The notes: generated by a model not told the origin, from the letters alone. Shown: positions 1-11,713, counted from the first letter of the stretch. The stretch is DNA of 64,000 bases from Hymenobacter daecheongensis DSM 21074 (GCF_900141805.1 NZ_FQYN01000006.1:283405-347404); one strand, 5' to 3'. Translations and numbers: made by a program.

Positions 1-2
1 CT

Positions 3-74
3 ACGCCCAAGAAGGCACCTGCCAAGAAAGCACCCGCCAATGACGGCTGGGGCTCGGGTGGCAGCGGTTGGTAA
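3..74 (+). CDS. C-terminal end of an unidentified protein (partial)
   Basis: An open frame enters from the left edge and ends at TAA 72-74. The visible tail is rich in Lys, Ala and Pro (two KKAPA repeats) followed by a Gly/Ser/Trp-rich end (WGSGGSGW). Such tails are disordered and occur on many Bacteroidota nucleic-acid-binding or envelope proteins, so no function can be assigned. It is followed 27 bases later by a strong terminator, which supports it being a real gene end. It converges on the M16 peptidase gene. Confidence 0.6.
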   Translation, partial: TPKKAPAKKAPANDGWGSGGSGW

Positions 75-100
75 GCCGACTTGCTGCCGCCAACGCAACC

Positions 101-135
101 AAAAAGGCCCGAACGATAGTCGTTCGGGCCTTTTT
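101..135. terminator. bidirectional rho-independent terminator
   Basis: A 16-bp perfect stem (101-116 with 120-135) with a 3-base TAG loop, flanked by an A-run on the left and a T-run on the right. It lies between the convergent partial gene ending at 74 and the M16 peptidase ending at 160, so it can serve both. Confidence 0.9.
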
Positions 136-159
136 GCTGGTACAGCGCTGGGCTGAAAA

Positions 160-1446
160 TCAGCCTTTGTCCTCGGCTTCTACCTCGGCCAACTGCTCGA
201 CGGGAGCGGGCACGGCGGCGCGGTAGTAGAGCGTGCTGCAGTTGTCGGGGCGGAGCACTTCGCGGGCAGCGGCCAGGATAGCGGCCGGAGTCACGGCCTG
301 CACTTTGGCGCTTTCCTCATTCACCAGGTTGGCATCGCCCAGCAGCTTGTTGAAGGCCAGGTTCATGGCGCGGTTCAGCAGCTCAATCTCGCTGAACACG
401 ATGCTGACTTCAGCCTGGTTTTTTACTTTTTCCAGCTCCGTCGGCGCTACTTCGGCGGCGGTTAGCTCGGCTAGCACTTCCGCAATGGCCGCATCGGCTT
501 CTTCCATCGTCACATCGGCGTTCAGGCGGGCACTCACCACCAGCAGGCCGGGCTCGAAAGCGCCCGTGCAGGAAGCCGAAATGGAGTTGAGCAACGGCCG
601 CTCCTTCACCAGACGCTGATAGAGGCGCGACGATTTGCCCCGGCCCAGAATGTCGCTGAGCAGGTCGGCGGCGTAGTAGGCCTCGTCGGCGCGGCCGGGC
701 ATGTGATATACTTTGTAGAGGGCATTCACGGGCACGTCGGCCGTCACGTCGAGGTGGCGCGGGGCGGTCTGGCGGGGCTCGGCGGCAAGGCGGCGCTCGT
801 AGCGCTGGCCGCCGGGAATGGGGCCAAACCACTTTTCGGCCAGGCGCTGCACTTCAGCCTTGGTCACGTCGCCGGCCACTACTAATATGGCGTTGGCGGG
901 GGAGTAGTGCTTGTCGAAGAAGGCCCGCACGTCGTCCATCACGGCATTTTCGATGTGGCTGATTTCTTTTCCGATGGTGGGCCACTGGTACGGATGCTGC
1001 TGGTAGGCCAGCGGGCGCAGCTTCAGCCACACGTCGCCGTAGGGCTGGTTGAGGTAGTTCTGCTTGAACTCTTCCACCACCACTTTGCGCTGCACTTCCA
1101 GGCCGTTTTCGGAGAAAGCCAGCCCCAGCATCCTATCCGATTCGAGCCAGAAGCCGGTTTCCAGGTTGTTGGCGGGCAGCGTGAGGTAGTAGTTGGTGAT
1201 GTCGGCGGAGGTGAAGGCATTGTTTTCGCCGCCCACATACTGCAAGGGCTCATCGTAGTTCGGAATGTTCACCGAGCCCGAAAACATAAGGTGCTCAAAC
1301 AGGTGCGCGAAGCCCGTGTGGTCCGGGTCTTCATCGCGCGAGCCCACGTTGTAGAGCACATTGACCACCGCAATGGGGGTGGTGTGGTCTTCGTGCACGA
1401 TGCAGCGCAGGCCGTTGGCGAGGGTGAATTCTTCGAAATGGATCAT
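160..1446 (-). CDS. M16-family zinc peptidase (insulinase-like)
   Basis: A 428-residue zinc metallopeptidase of the pitrilysin/insulinase family. The inverted zinc motif HxxEH is present as HLFEH at residues 48-52, and the distal zinc ligand is likely one of the two glutamates at about 125-126 (VVVEEF). Length fits the single-repeat M16B type, which usually works as a dimer of a catalytic and a non-catalytic subunit. No partner gene is adjacent: the next gene downstream is convergent and the one upstream is divergent. No signal peptide is evident, so it is probably cytoplasmic. ATG at 1446 is the natural start; a TAcCCTTG promoter-like sequence lies just upstream on the minus strand. Confidence 0.9.
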   Translation of the reverse strand: MIHFEEFTLANGLRCIVHEDHTTPIAVVNVLYNVGSRDEDPDHTGFAHLFEHLMFSGSVNIPNYDEPLQYVGGENNAFTSADITNYYLTLPANNLETGFWLESDRMLGLAFSENGLEVQRKVVVEEFKQNYLNQPYGDVWLKLRPLAYQQHPYQWPTIGKEISHIENAVMDDVRAFFDKHYSPANAILVVAGDVTKAEVQRLAEKWFGPIPGGQRYERRLAAEPRQTAPRHLDVTADVPVNALYKVYHMPGRADEAYYAADLLSDILGRGKSSRLYQRLVKERPLLNSISASCTGAFEPGLLVVSARLNADVTMEEADAAIAEVLAELTAAEVAPTELEKVKNQAEVSIVFSEIELLNRAMNLAFNKLLGDANLVNEESAKVQAVTPAAILAAAREVLRPDNCSTLYYRAAVPAPVEQLAEVEAEDKG

Positions 1447-1629
1447 AGGGCAAGGGTAATAGGCGAACAGAGCGGCTGAACCGGCCGTGAAGATATAACC
1501 GGCCGCGCGAAGCAGAGGTTTTGGGGTAGGTATCTTCGGCAGGTTTTCCTGTCAGCAGCCCCTTCCCCCGTGCCAAGCCAGGCGAAAGCAGGAATTTCGC
1601 CACCAGATTTTCCATCCAACCCAAACCCG

Positions 1630-1637
1630 TACTTTTG
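1630..1637 (+). promoter_or_regulatory. candidate -7 promoter element of the E1 gene
   Basis: TACTTTTG matches the Bacteroidota -7 consensus TAnnTTTG and lies 29 bases before the ATG of the fused E1 gene. I see no convincing TTG at the -33 position, so this is a candidate only. Confidence 0.4.
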
Positions 1638-1666
1638 GCCCCGCTACCACCCACCCACTCCCCCGT

Positions 1667-3646
1667 ATGAACTTCGACCGCAAGGATTACTCCAACGACG
1701 TACTGCTCCATCTCTACCAGGGCCTGCTCAAACCGCGCCTGATTGAGGAAAAAATGCTGATTCTGCTGCGGCAGGGCAAGGTGAGCAAGTGGTTTTCGGG
1801 CATCGGGCAGGAGGCCATTTCGGTGGGCAGCACGCTGGCCCTGCGGCCGGACGAGTACATTTTGCCTCTGCACCGCAACCTGGGCGTGTTTACGGGGCGC
1901 GATATTCCGCTCGACCGCCTTTTTGCGCAGTGGCAGGGCAAAACCACTGGCTTCACCAAGGGCCGCGACCGGAGCTTCCACTTCGGCACCAACGAGCACC
2001 ACATCGTGGGCATGATTTCGCACCTGGGCCCCCAGCTGGCCGTGGCCGACGGCATTGCGCTGGCCGATGTGCTGGATAAAAAACAAGCCATTACGGTGAC
2101 CTACAGCGGCGACGGCGGCGCTTCGGAAGGCGACTTCCACGAGGCGCTGAACGTGGCGGCTGTGTGGCAGCTGCCGGTCATCTTCATCATCGAAAACAAC
2201 GGCTACGGCCTGAGCACGCCCAGTCAGGAGCAGTTCCGCTTCAAATACTTCATCGACAAAGGCCCCGCCTACGGCATGGAAGCCGTGCAGGTAGACGGCA
2301 ACAACGTGCTGGAGGTGTATGACACGGTGCGCCGCCTGGCCGAGGATATGCGCCTGAACCCGCGCCCCGTGCTGCTCGAAGCCCTCACTTTCCGAATGCG
2401 CGGCCACGAGGAAGCCAGTGGCACCAAGTACGTGCCCCAGGAGCTGTTTGAGGAGTGGGCCGCCAAAGACCCGGTGGAGAACTACGAAAAGTGGCTGCTC
2501 AGCGAAGGCATTCTGGATGAGGAAGCCCGCATGCGCTTCCGCGAAACCATCAAGCGCGAAATTGAGGAGGGCCTGAAAGTGGCCGACGCCGTGCCCATGC
2601 CCACCGCCAGCCTGGAAGAAGAGGTGCGCGACATGTACCGCCCATTTGAGGCTCCGGCACAAGACCCGCCCGCCGACGGCCCCAGCACTGAAAAGCGCTA
2701 TGTGGATGCCATTTCGGACGGGCTGCGCCAGAGCATGGAGCGCTACCCTGAGCTGGTGCTCATGGGCCAGGATATTGCCGACTACGGCGGCGTATTCAAG
2801 ATAACCGAAGGCTTTGTGGCGCAGTTTGGCAAGGAGCGCGTGCGCAATACGCCGCTCTGCGAGTCGGCCATTGTGGGGGCGGCGCTGGGGCTGAGCATCA
2901 AGGGCAAAAAGGCCATGATGGAGATGCAGTTCGCCGATTTCGTGACCTGCGGCTTCAACCAGATTGTAAATAATCTGGCCAAGAGCCACTACCGCTGGGG
3001 CCAGAACGCCGACGTGGTGGTGCGGATGCCCACGGGAGCCGGGTCGGCGGCCGGGCCGTTTCACTCCCAGAGCAACGAGGCCTGGTTTACGCACACGCCG
3101 GGCCTGAAAGTGGTGTATCCCAGCAACCCGCACGATGCGAAAGGCCTGCTCAACGCGGCCTTCGAAGACCCGAACCCGGTGATTTATTTCGAGCACAAAA
3201 TGCTCTACCGCAGCATCAGCGGGCCGGTGCCGGATGCCTACTATACCACGCCCATCGGCAAGGCCGCGCTGGCGCGGGAGGGCACCGATATGAGCATCAT
3301 CACCTACGGCATGGGCGTGCACTGGGCCACCCAGCTGGCCGACGAGCTAAACCTCTCGTGCGATATTCTGGACCTGCGCACTTTGCTGCCCTGGGACGAA
3401 GAAGCCGTGCGCGCCACGGTGCGCAAAACCGGCCGCGTGATTCTGCTGCACGAAGACACGCTCACCGGCGGCATCGGCGGCGAAATAGCGGCCTGGATTG
3501 CCGAGCACTGCTTCGAGCACCTCGATGGCCCCGTGCAGCGCGTGGCCTCCCTGGATACGGCCATTCCCTTCTCCCCGTCGCTGGAAAAGCAGTTTTTGCC
3601 GGTGCAGCGCCTGCGCGAGCGGGTCGAAAAGCTGATGGCCTACTGA
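1667..3646 (+). CDS. branched-chain 2-oxoacid dehydrogenase E1, fused alpha and beta subunits
   Basis: A 659-residue thiamine-diphosphate enzyme that decarboxylates branched-chain 2-oxo acids and passes the acyl group to a lipoylated E2. Residues 1 to about 330 are the alpha subunit, with the ThDP motif GDG at 148-150 and the closing NN at 177-178 (IIENNGYG). Residues from about 345 are the beta subunit (DAISDGLRQSMERYPEL, then MGQDIADYGG). In many bacteria these are two genes; the fused form is common in Bacteroidota. The E2 partner is not adjacent. SucB and Lpd, 25-30 kb away, belong to the related 2-oxoglutarate complex, and Lpd may be shared. Pyruvate as substrate is less likely but cannot be excluded. 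Confidence 0.9.
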   Translation: MNFDRKDYSNDVLLHLYQGLLKPRLIEEKMLILLRQGKVSKWFSGIGQEAISVGSTLALRPDEYILPLHRNLGVFTGRDIPLDRLFAQWQGKTTGFTKGRDRSFHFGTNEHHIVGMISHLGPQLAVADGIALADVLDKKQAITVTYSGDGGASEGDFHEALNVAAVWQLPVIFIIENNGYGLSTPSQEQFRFKYFIDKGPAYGMEAVQVDGNNVLEVYDTVRRLAEDMRLNPRPVLLEALTFRMRGHEEASGTKYVPQELFEEWAAKDPVENYEKWLLSEGILDEEARMRFRETIKREIEEGLKVADAVPMPTASLEEEVRDMYRPFEAPAQDPPADGPSTEKRYVDAISDGLRQSMERYPELVLMGQDIADYGGVFKITEGFVAQFGKERVRNTPLCESAIVGAALGLSIKGKKAMMEMQFADFVTCGFNQIVNNLAKSHYRWGQNADVVVRMPTGAGSAAGPFHSQSNEAWFTHTPGLKVVYPSNPHDAKGLLNAAFEDPNPVIYFEHKMLYRSISGPVPDAYYTTPIGKAALAREGTDMSIITYGMGVHWATQLADELNLSCDILDLRTLLPWDEEAVRATVRKTGRVILLHEDTLTGGIGGEIAAWIAEHCFEHLDGPVQRVASLDTAIPFSPSLEKQFLPVQRLRERVEKLMAY

Positions 3647-3760
3647 GTCGGGCCCAGCGCTTAGCATCCGGTGGGGCGTGAAGAGCCTACTACCGCTTCG
3701 TTGCCAAAGTGAGTATCTTGCGGCTTGCTGGTAAGCTGGCCGGCTGACCATTTTTGCTTT

Positions 3761-4072
3761 ATGACCTTCTTTGCTTTTCGTAGTGTGCGTGGGGTGCTGG
3801 CGGGGCTGCTGCTGGGCGGCGTGCTGGCAGGCGCGTGCCGCCCCTACCGCATTCCTAACCCCACCGGCCCGCCCCAGCCCAAAGTGGTGAAAGCAAAGAA
3901 GCCCGACGCAGAATCGGCCGATGGGCGCAGCGCCCCCATCACCACCGAGGCCAAGCCCATCCGGAACAGCTACGACAAGCACGGGCTAATGAAAAAGCCC
4001 AAATATGAGCGGCGGCGGCTGAAGCATAAAGTCGGGCAGCGGCGCTTTCTGGGCATCCCGCTGCCTTTCTAA
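3761..4072 (+). CDS. small predicted lipoprotein of unknown function
   Basis: A 103-residue protein. I chose ATG 3761 because it begins a clean lipoprotein signal: a short basic start, a hydrophobic stretch (GVLAGLLLGGVLAG) and a lipobox LAGAC. The mature part is rich in Pro and Lys with a basic C-terminus (YERRRLKHKVGQRRF). No domain is recognised. It is likely membrane anchored. It is followed by another small secreted protein on the same strand. Confidence 0.6.
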   Translation: MTFFAFRSVRGVLAGLLLGGVLAGACRPYRIPNPTGPPQPKVVKAKKPDAESADGRSAPITTEAKPIRNSYDKHGLMKKPKYERRRLKHKVGQRRFLGIPLPF

Positions 4073-4183
4073 CCGCATGAGCACTAATTGTTTGGTTGCT
4101 GCGTATACTGGGCAGTAGTCATGGCCGCCTCCGGCAGAGCCTGCGGGCGCTACGGCTTTTTCTTACCGTTAAATTCATCTGCT

Positions 4184-4513
4184 ATGCGCATACTTCTCCT
4201 GTCGGCCGGGCTGTTTTTTATGGTTGGGGCCAGCACGGCTTCAGCCCAAACGGAGTATTCCAACCGGGCCATTCAGCGCTCCGAAAACCGCCGCGCCCTG
4301 CGCGATGCCCGCAAGTACAAGGCCGAGTACAAAGACTCGCACCTGGATGTGTCGAAGGAGGAGCTGCGGCAGGGCGGGAGCCCGGCCGTTTCGCAACCCA
4401 ATGACGGCCGCGATAGTTACAAGTTCGATCATACCGGCGCGGCCTACGTGCGAGAACCAATCCACCTCAGTTTGCGTCCTGCTGGTAAGAGAAAGAAACC
4501 TGCGAACGAATAA
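4184..4513 (+). CDS. small secreted protein of unknown function
   Basis: A 109-residue protein with a signal peptide (MRILLLSAGLFFMVGASTA, cleavage likely after SAQ). The earlier in-frame start at 4088 would put a long extension before this signal, so ATG 4184 is preferred. The mature region is polar and charged with no recognised domain. It lies 17 bases before the YtxJ homologue on the same strand and may be cotranscribed with it. Confidence 0.6.
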   Translation: MRILLLSAGLFFMVGASTASAQTEYSNRAIQRSENRRALRDARKYKAEYKDSHLDVSKEELRQGGSPAVSQPNDGRDSYKFDHTGAAYVREPIHLSLRPAGKRKKPANE

Positions 4514-4530
4514 CTCCGACCCTTCCCTTT

Positions 4531-4872
4531 ATGAGTACTCCCTGGCAACCCCTCACCCAAGCCGAGCAGCTCACCGACATCGTGCAGGAATCGCACGAGC
4601 AGCCGGTGCTCATCTTTAAGCACAGCACCACCTGCTCCATCAGCGCGGCGGCCAAAAGCAAGCTGGAGCGCCAGTGGCCCGAAGCCAACCTGAGCGACGT
4701 AAAAATCTACTACCTCGACCTGCTGCGCTTCCGCCCCATCTCGGCCGAAATAGCCCAGAAGTTCGGCGTGCAGCACGAGTCGCCCCAGCTATTGCTCATC
4801 CAGAACGGCGAGTGCCGCTACAATGCCTCCCACATGGGCATCCGCCTGAGCGACGTGAAAGTGAAATTGTGA
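4531..4872 (+). CDS. ytxJ: YtxJ-family bacilliredoxin-like protein
   Basis: A 113-residue thioredoxin-fold protein. It resembles the YtxJ/BrxC family (monothiol bacilliredoxins thought to remove bacillithiol from proteins), with the active-site cysteine C35 in HSTTCSIS followed by a helix and a later cis-Pro region (ESPQLLLIQNG). Length is typical. In Bacteroidota, where bacillithiol is found in some groups, it may act in thiol redox control; that is inference. The 3' end lies inside a 40-bp inverted repeat shared with the convergent OsmC gene. Confidence 0.8.
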   Translation: MSTPWQPLTQAEQLTDIVQESHEQPVLIFKHSTTCSISAAAKSKLERQWPEANLSDVKIYYLDLLRFRPISAEIAQKFGVQHESPQLLLIQNGECRYNASHMGIRLSDVKVKL

Positions 4873-4980
4873 GATGGTGAAATAGTGAGTTTGATGTTCT
4901 GGCTGCGCTAACTGCGCCGCTTGTGCGCAATGCGCAAACCGAACATCAAACTCACTATTTCACCATCTCACAATTTCACT
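4860..4980. repeat. 40-bp perfect inverted repeat between convergent genes
   Basis: Left arm 4860-4899 and right arm 4941-4980 are perfect reverse complements, with a 41-base spacer. The left arm runs over the last codons and stop of the YtxJ gene, and the right arm overlaps the OsmC stop codon by two bases. The arm is built from short TCAC/ATTTC units. A single-arm relative occurs at 28827-28869. Confidence 0.9.
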
Positions 4981-5386
4981 ACTGATAGAGAAACTCCACT
5001 TGCTGCCGGATTTCGGGGTGCAGACTCAGGGCGACGGGGCAGGTGCGGGCGGCGTTTTCCAGCAGCGTGCGGTCTTTGGACGCGAGGCTGGCCGGCATTT
5101 GAAAGGTGATGTCGACCTGGGCGATGCGACGCGGCTCGGCGGCCATGTGCTTCGTCACTGAGAAGCGAACACCGCTCAGGTCCAGCGCGTGGCGGGCGGC
5201 CACGATGCCCATGATGGTCATCATGCAGGAACCCAGCGCGGCACTGACCAGATCGGTCGGCGAAAAGGCCTCGCCCCGGCCATGGTTGTCCACGGGCGCG
5301 TCGGTGAGAATAAGGGTTCCGGAGGCGGTATGCGTGGCTTCGGTACGCAGCTCGCCGGAATAAAGGCCTGTGGCAGTGTTGTTCAT
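4979..5386 (-). CDS. OsmC/Ohr-family peroxiredoxin-like protein
   Basis: A 135-residue OsmC-fold protein. OsmC proteins reduce organic hydroperoxides using two conserved cysteines; here these are C54 (AALGSCMMTI) and C116 (ENAARTCPVAL), both in the expected contexts. The motif FSPTDLVSAALGSC is characteristic. Length fits the short OsmC subgroup. It sits next to the thiol-redox YtxJ homologue, in convergent orientation. Confidence 0.9.
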   Translation of the reverse strand: MNNTATGLYSGELRTEATHTASGTLILTDAPVDNHGRGEAFSPTDLVSAALGSCMMTIMGIVAARHALDLSGVRFSVTKHMAAEPRRIAQVDITFQMPASLASKDRTLLENAARTCPVALSLHPEIRQQVEFLYQ

Positions 5387-5484
5387 AATCGGGAAAATGG
5401 CAGAAAAGTATCTGCGAATTTACGTACTTTAGATGGGGCCGCTTTCCGCTCCGATCCTCATCCGATTCTCATCTTTCACCAAGT

Positions 5485-6300
5485 ATGTCCTCCGTGCGTA
5501 ACTTATTTACCTTCGGCTGTTTTGTGCTCGGTACGCTGGGAGCCGGTTGCGGTGCCCGCGCCCAAAGCGTCAGTAATTCCGACGAGCCTTCGTACCGCAA
5601 AGAATTCTCCTACGGGATAAACTTCAATACCCGCGGCGGGCTGATTGGGGGCGCATCGGTGCGCTCGGCCCATGTGCTGGACGAAAAATGGTCGCGCTAC
5701 TGGAGTATTGAGGGCGTGGAAGTGAAGCACCCGAAAGAGCAGCGGCAGGCCTCGGAAGCGGGCGGCATTTATACCGGGGCCAAAGCCAACTATCTGTTTG
5801 TGCTGCGGCCCTCCGTAGGCCTGGAGCGCATCGTTTTCCGTAAGGCGCCGGAATCGGGGGTGCAGGTGAGTGCCATGCTCGGGGCCGGCCCTTCCATCGG
5901 CCTGCTCATGCCGTATTATATCTACTACGACTACACGGCCCGCGACGGCAGCGGCCGGCCCTTGCCGCCGCAGGATATCCGGGCCGAGCAGTTTGACCCC
6001 AAGAAGCACACCAACGAGAAGTTGATTGTTGACCGGGCCCCGCTGTTTTCCGGCATCAATGAAACCAAGCCCAAAATAGGAGCGCACCTGCGCGGGGCGC
6101 TCAGCTTCGAGTATGGCCGCTACCGAGATGCCGTTGCCGGCGTCGAAACGGGCTTTTTGCTGGAGCTGTATCCCAAGGAATTGCTCATCTTGAAAGCCCC
6201 CCAGGCCCCGGCCGGTCCGCCCGTTACCAGCGAGAAGCAGCTGAACAACAAGTTTTTCCCGTCGGTGTACCTCACCATTTACTTGGGCCACCGCAGCTAA
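5485..6300 (+). CDS. exported protein of unknown function, probably outer-membrane
   Basis: A 271-residue protein with an N-terminal signal (LFTFGCFVLGTLGAG, cleavage likely at ARAQ). The mature region has alternating hydrophobic and polar stretches ending in an aromatic-rich strand (FFPSVYLTIYLG), consistent with an outer-membrane beta barrel. This is inference; no family is recognised. Confidence 0.6.
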   Translation: MSSVRNLFTFGCFVLGTLGAGCGARAQSVSNSDEPSYRKEFSYGINFNTRGGLIGGASVRSAHVLDEKWSRYWSIEGVEVKHPKEQRQASEAGGIYTGAKANYLFVLRPSVGLERIVFRKAPESGVQVSAMLGAGPSIGLLMPYYIYYDYTARDGSGRPLPPQDIRAEQFDPKKHTNEKLIVDRAPLFSGINETKPKIGAHLRGALSFEYGRYRDAVAGVETGFLLELYPKELLILKAPQAPAGPPVTSEKQLNNKFFPSVYLTIYLGHRS

Positions 6301-6456
6301 GCTAGGCTGTCGAATTGCTTCAGCCCCAGCCCAAACCGGGCGGTCAGCGCTTCCTGCGGGAAGGCTGGCCGCCCGGTTTGGACGTTTAGGGAACAAATTG
6401 CGGCCCACCCGGTCTTAGTACCTACTACTGACTACTCAGTACCGGCTCCCAATCCC

Positions 6457-6464
6457 TACCTTTG
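6457..6464 (+). promoter_or_regulatory. candidate -7 promoter element of lipA
   Basis: TACCTTTG matches TAnnTTTG exactly and ends only 4 bases before the lipA ATG at 6469. If it is the promoter, transcription would start at or within a few bases of the start codon, giving a leaderless or nearly leaderless mRNA. Confidence 0.45.
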
Positions 6465-6468
6465 CAGC

Positions 6469-7383
6469 ATGGACGATCTGTTGCTGACCCTGCCCATCAT
6501 TCAACCCCAAGCCGCGGCTCCGGCGGCTCCGGCCAAGCCCCGCAAGCCCGACTGGCTGCGCGTGAAGCTGCCCGTGGGCCCCGAATACGCCAAGGTACGC
6601 CGCCTGGTAGATGAGCACAAACTGCACACCATCTGCGAGAGCGGCAACTGCCCCAACATGGGCGAGTGCTGGGGCGCGGGCACGGCCACGTTCATGATTC
6701 TGGGCAACATCTGCACGCGCTCTTGCTCGTTCTGCGCCGTAGCCACCGGCCGCCCCACCGAATACGACACCGACGAGCCCCGCCGCGTGGCCGAGGCCAT
6801 TCAGCTAATGAGCGTGAAGCACGCCGTCATCACCTCTGTGAACCGCGACGAGCTGAAGGACCGCGGCGCCAGCATCTGGCACGAAACGGTGGTGCTCATC
6901 AAGCAGCTCAGCCCTACCACTACCATCGAAACCCTGATTCCGGACGTTAAAGCCAACTGGGCCGCGCTGGATGTGATGATTTCGGGTGGGCAGGAAGTGG
7001 TGTCGCATAACATTGAAACCGTAGGCAGCCTCTACCGCCTGGTGCGCCCGCAGGCCAAATACGACCGCAGCCTGGAGCAGATCCGGCGGACTAAGGAAGC
7101 CGGCAAGCGGACCAAGTCGGGCATCATGCTGGGCCTGGGCGAAACCAAGGATGAGATGTATCAGGCCATGGACGACCTGGTAGCCAACGGCCTCGACATT
7201 CTGACGCTGGGCCAGTACCTGCAGCCCACCAAGCGCCACTTGGAAGTGGCCGAGTTCATCCATCCGGACCTGTTTGCGCACTACCGCGAAGAAGGCCTGC
7301 GCCGGGGCCTGAAATACGTGGAAAGCGGCCCGCTGGTGCGCAGCTCCTACCACGCCGAGCGCCACGTAAACGTACCCATCTAG
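6469..7383 (+). CDS. lipA: lipoyl synthase
   Basis: A 304-residue radical SAM enzyme that inserts two sulfur atoms into protein-bound octanoyl groups to make lipoyl cofactors. Both iron-sulfur clusters are visible: the auxiliary cluster C56-x4-C61-x5-C67 ([12 protein letters not shown]) and the radical SAM cluster C82-x3-C86-x2-C89 (CTRSCSFC). The conserved C-terminal RSSYHA motif, whose serine binds the auxiliary cluster, is present. Length is normal. It stands as a single gene closed by its own terminator. Its targets probably include SucB in this window and the GcvH and branched-chain E2 proteins encoded elsewhere. Confidence 0.97.
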   Translation: MDDLLLTLPIIQPQAAAPAAPAKPRKPDWLRVKLPVGPEYAKVRRLVDEHKLHTICESGNCPNMGECWGAGTATFMILGNICTRSCSFCAVATGRPTEYDTDEPRRVAEAIQLMSVKHAVITSVNRDELKDRGASIWHETVVLIKQLSPTTTIETLIPDVKANWAALDVMISGGQEVVSHNIETVGSLYRLVRPQAKYDRSLEQIRRTKEAGKRTKSGIMLGLGETKDEMYQAMDDLVANGLDILTLGQYLQPTKRHLEVAEFIHPDLFAHYREEGLRRGLKYVESGPLVRSSYHAERHVNVPI

Positions 7384-7400
7384 CCGCACGGTATCATAAA

Positions 7401-7435
7401 AAAAGCCCCTGACTAACTAATAGTCAGGGGCTTTT
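7401..7435. terminator. rho-independent terminator downstream of lipA
   Basis: A 14-bp perfect stem (7401-7414 with 7422-7435), 7-base loop, A-run before and T-run within the right arm. It lies between lipA and the convergent DUF4136 gene and can act in both directions. Confidence 0.9.
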
Positions 7436-7460
7436 GCTTGTAAGTCGGAAGCCGATGCCG

Positions 7461-8057
7461 CTAGCGGCGCGCCTGGGTATCTACGGGTGGGTAGGCCCCC
7501 AGCACGCTGCCCACGATGCGGTAGACTTCCTGCTCGGAAATGGTCTGGTTATCAACCTGGGCCTGGCCCATGCCGCGCCAGGCCAGCTCCTTGCGCCGGG
7601 CATCCACCAGATCAATGATGACAGTGCCGGCTTTGTACTCGGATATCGGGTTCATGCCCATGCCGCGGCCGTAGCCATACCCGTAGTAGGGGTAGCCGTA
7701 GGGCGAATAGGCCCCGTTCACGCGCTGCTTATCTTCTACTTTGGCACTGTAGGCCACAAACACATCGGGGTCCTTCTCGACCTGGGTGAGGCCTTTGCGA
7801 GTCATTTCGGTTTCCACGGCCGTGCGCAGGCGCTTGTCCAGAAACGATTCGTAGCCCCTGGCCGGTCCGCCTTCCGTGTCCGCCATCTGCTGCGGATACC
7901 AGGCCCAGGTTTTGTACGTGCGGAAATTAACCGAATGATCGAAGTCGGAGGTAACGCCGACGCGGGAGGCGGTACAACCCGTGATGCCCAGCCAGAGCGA
8001 GAGAGCCACGACTCCCAGGGCCGCCGGCCGGACTAAAGATTGGGGAATGAGTTTCAT
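7461..8057 (-). CDS. DUF4136-family lipoprotein
   Basis: A 198-residue predicted lipoprotein. ATG at 8057 is chosen over the start at 8072 because it begins directly with a lipoprotein signal ending in LGITGC. The mature part fits DUF4136: SDFDHSVNFRTYKTWAW near the N-terminus and a C-terminal GTVIIDLVDARRKELAWRG. A Gly/Tyr-rich insert (about YGYPYYGYGYGRG) sits in the middle. DUF4136 proteins are common envelope lipoproteins in Bacteroidota and Proteobacteria; their function is not known. Confidence 0.85.
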   Translation of the reverse strand: MKLIPQSLVRPAALGVVALSLWLGITGCTASRVGVTSDFDHSVNFRTYKTWAWYPQQMADTEGGPARGYESFLDKRLRTAVETEMTRKGLTQVEKDPDVFVAYSAKVEDKQRVNGAYSPYGYPYYGYGYGRGMGMNPISEYKAGTVIIDLVDARRKELAWRGMGQAQVDNQTISEQEVYRIVGSVLGAYPPVDTQARR

Positions 8058-8277
8058 ATTGAAGTAAGACAAGCAAAGATGAATTGAAAGGGAAAGAAAC
8101 GTAAAATCTTGCCAAAAGTGGCTAAAATCCCATTTTTTTGGTTCGCAGGTATAACGCTGCGCCCCCAGGCAATGTTCCCAGCCAGACAGGCGACACGGCT
8201 GCTTGGGGAGAAAAAAAATCGGCTAAAATTCCTTCAAGCCTTGAAATAACGCTATCTTCCCCACCCAAACTCGACTT

Positions 8278-8574
8278 ATGAACATACGCCTACTCTACGC
8301 ACTGATGCTGGTGCTGCTGTCTTCGTGCAGCGCCGCCAAGGATGAAACCGCCGGCAAGCGCGGCAACCAGGGCCCGGTTTCCTTCACCACCGTGGTCGAC
8401 TGTCCGCTCTACGACGGGATGAGCAAAAGCTCAGCGCAGCTCACTTCTATTACCTCAGGCATGGAAGTACAGGTGATGGATACCGTGGATGCCTACTTCG
8501 TGAAAGCCCGCGTGACCAAAGACGGCAAAACCCTGAACGGATTCATGTACCGCACCTGCTTCCCACAGAAATGA
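8278..8574 (+). CDS. small lipoprotein with SH3-like fold
   Basis: A 98-residue protein with a lipoprotein signal (MLVLLSSCSAA; lipobox LSSC). The remainder (CPLYDGMSKSSAQLTSITSG followed by GMEVQVMDTVDAYFVKARV) resembles a bacterial SH3 domain, which often binds cell-wall peptides. Assignment of the fold is by pattern only. It converges on gcvP across a shared palindrome and terminator. Confidence 0.6.
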   Translation: MNIRLLYALMLVLLSSCSAAKDETAGKRGNQGPVSFTTVVDCPLYDGMSKSSAQLTSITSGMEVQVMDTVDAYFVKARVTKDGKTLNGFMYRTCFPQK

Positions 8575-8580
8575 TTTTTT

Positions 8581-8738
8581 AATGTGGGTCTAATGTGCTG
8601 ATGTGGGAAATGTGCTGAAGTAGTAACAAATAGCCCTAGTGGCACAAGGAATCCATAAAAAAGGCTCGTGCAACCTGCACGAGCCTTTTTTGCTTTTGAG
8701 TACTGACACGATATAAGAATCAGCACATTAGATCCACA

Positions 8739-8740
<2 letters not shown>
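8581..8740. repeat. inverted repeat wrapped around a terminator
   Basis: Arms 8581-8602 and 8719-8740 are reverse complements with one mismatch (22 bp). They enclose the terminator at 8657-8691. The right arm overlaps the gcvP stop codon by two bases, as the 4860-4980 repeat does with its flanking gene. The arm contains ATGTGCTGATG; the related unit AGCACATC is repeated in tandem just upstream of 56970. Confidence 0.8.
8657..8691. terminator. bidirectional terminator between the SH3-like lipoprotein and gcvP
   Basis: A perfect 16-bp stem (8657-8672 with 8676-8691) with a 3-base loop, A6 on the left and T6 on the right. Confidence 0.92.
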
Positions 8741-11657
<2,917 letters not shown>

Positions 11658-11713
11658 AAAGGAGAGCTAGAGGTGGCGGGAATACGCGGCCGCCGGGGCA
11701 GCCGCACCTGTAA

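Noticed and set aside
1331..3322. 663-codon minus-strand open frame
   Set aside because: It lies antisense to the fused E1 gene and the start of the M16 gene. Its composition is rich in His, Gly and Ala, as expected for the reverse frame of a GC-rich gene, and it matches no family.
4860..4980. Palindrome considered as an IS terminal repeat pair
   Set aside because: There is no transposase gene between the arms, which are only 41 bases apart.
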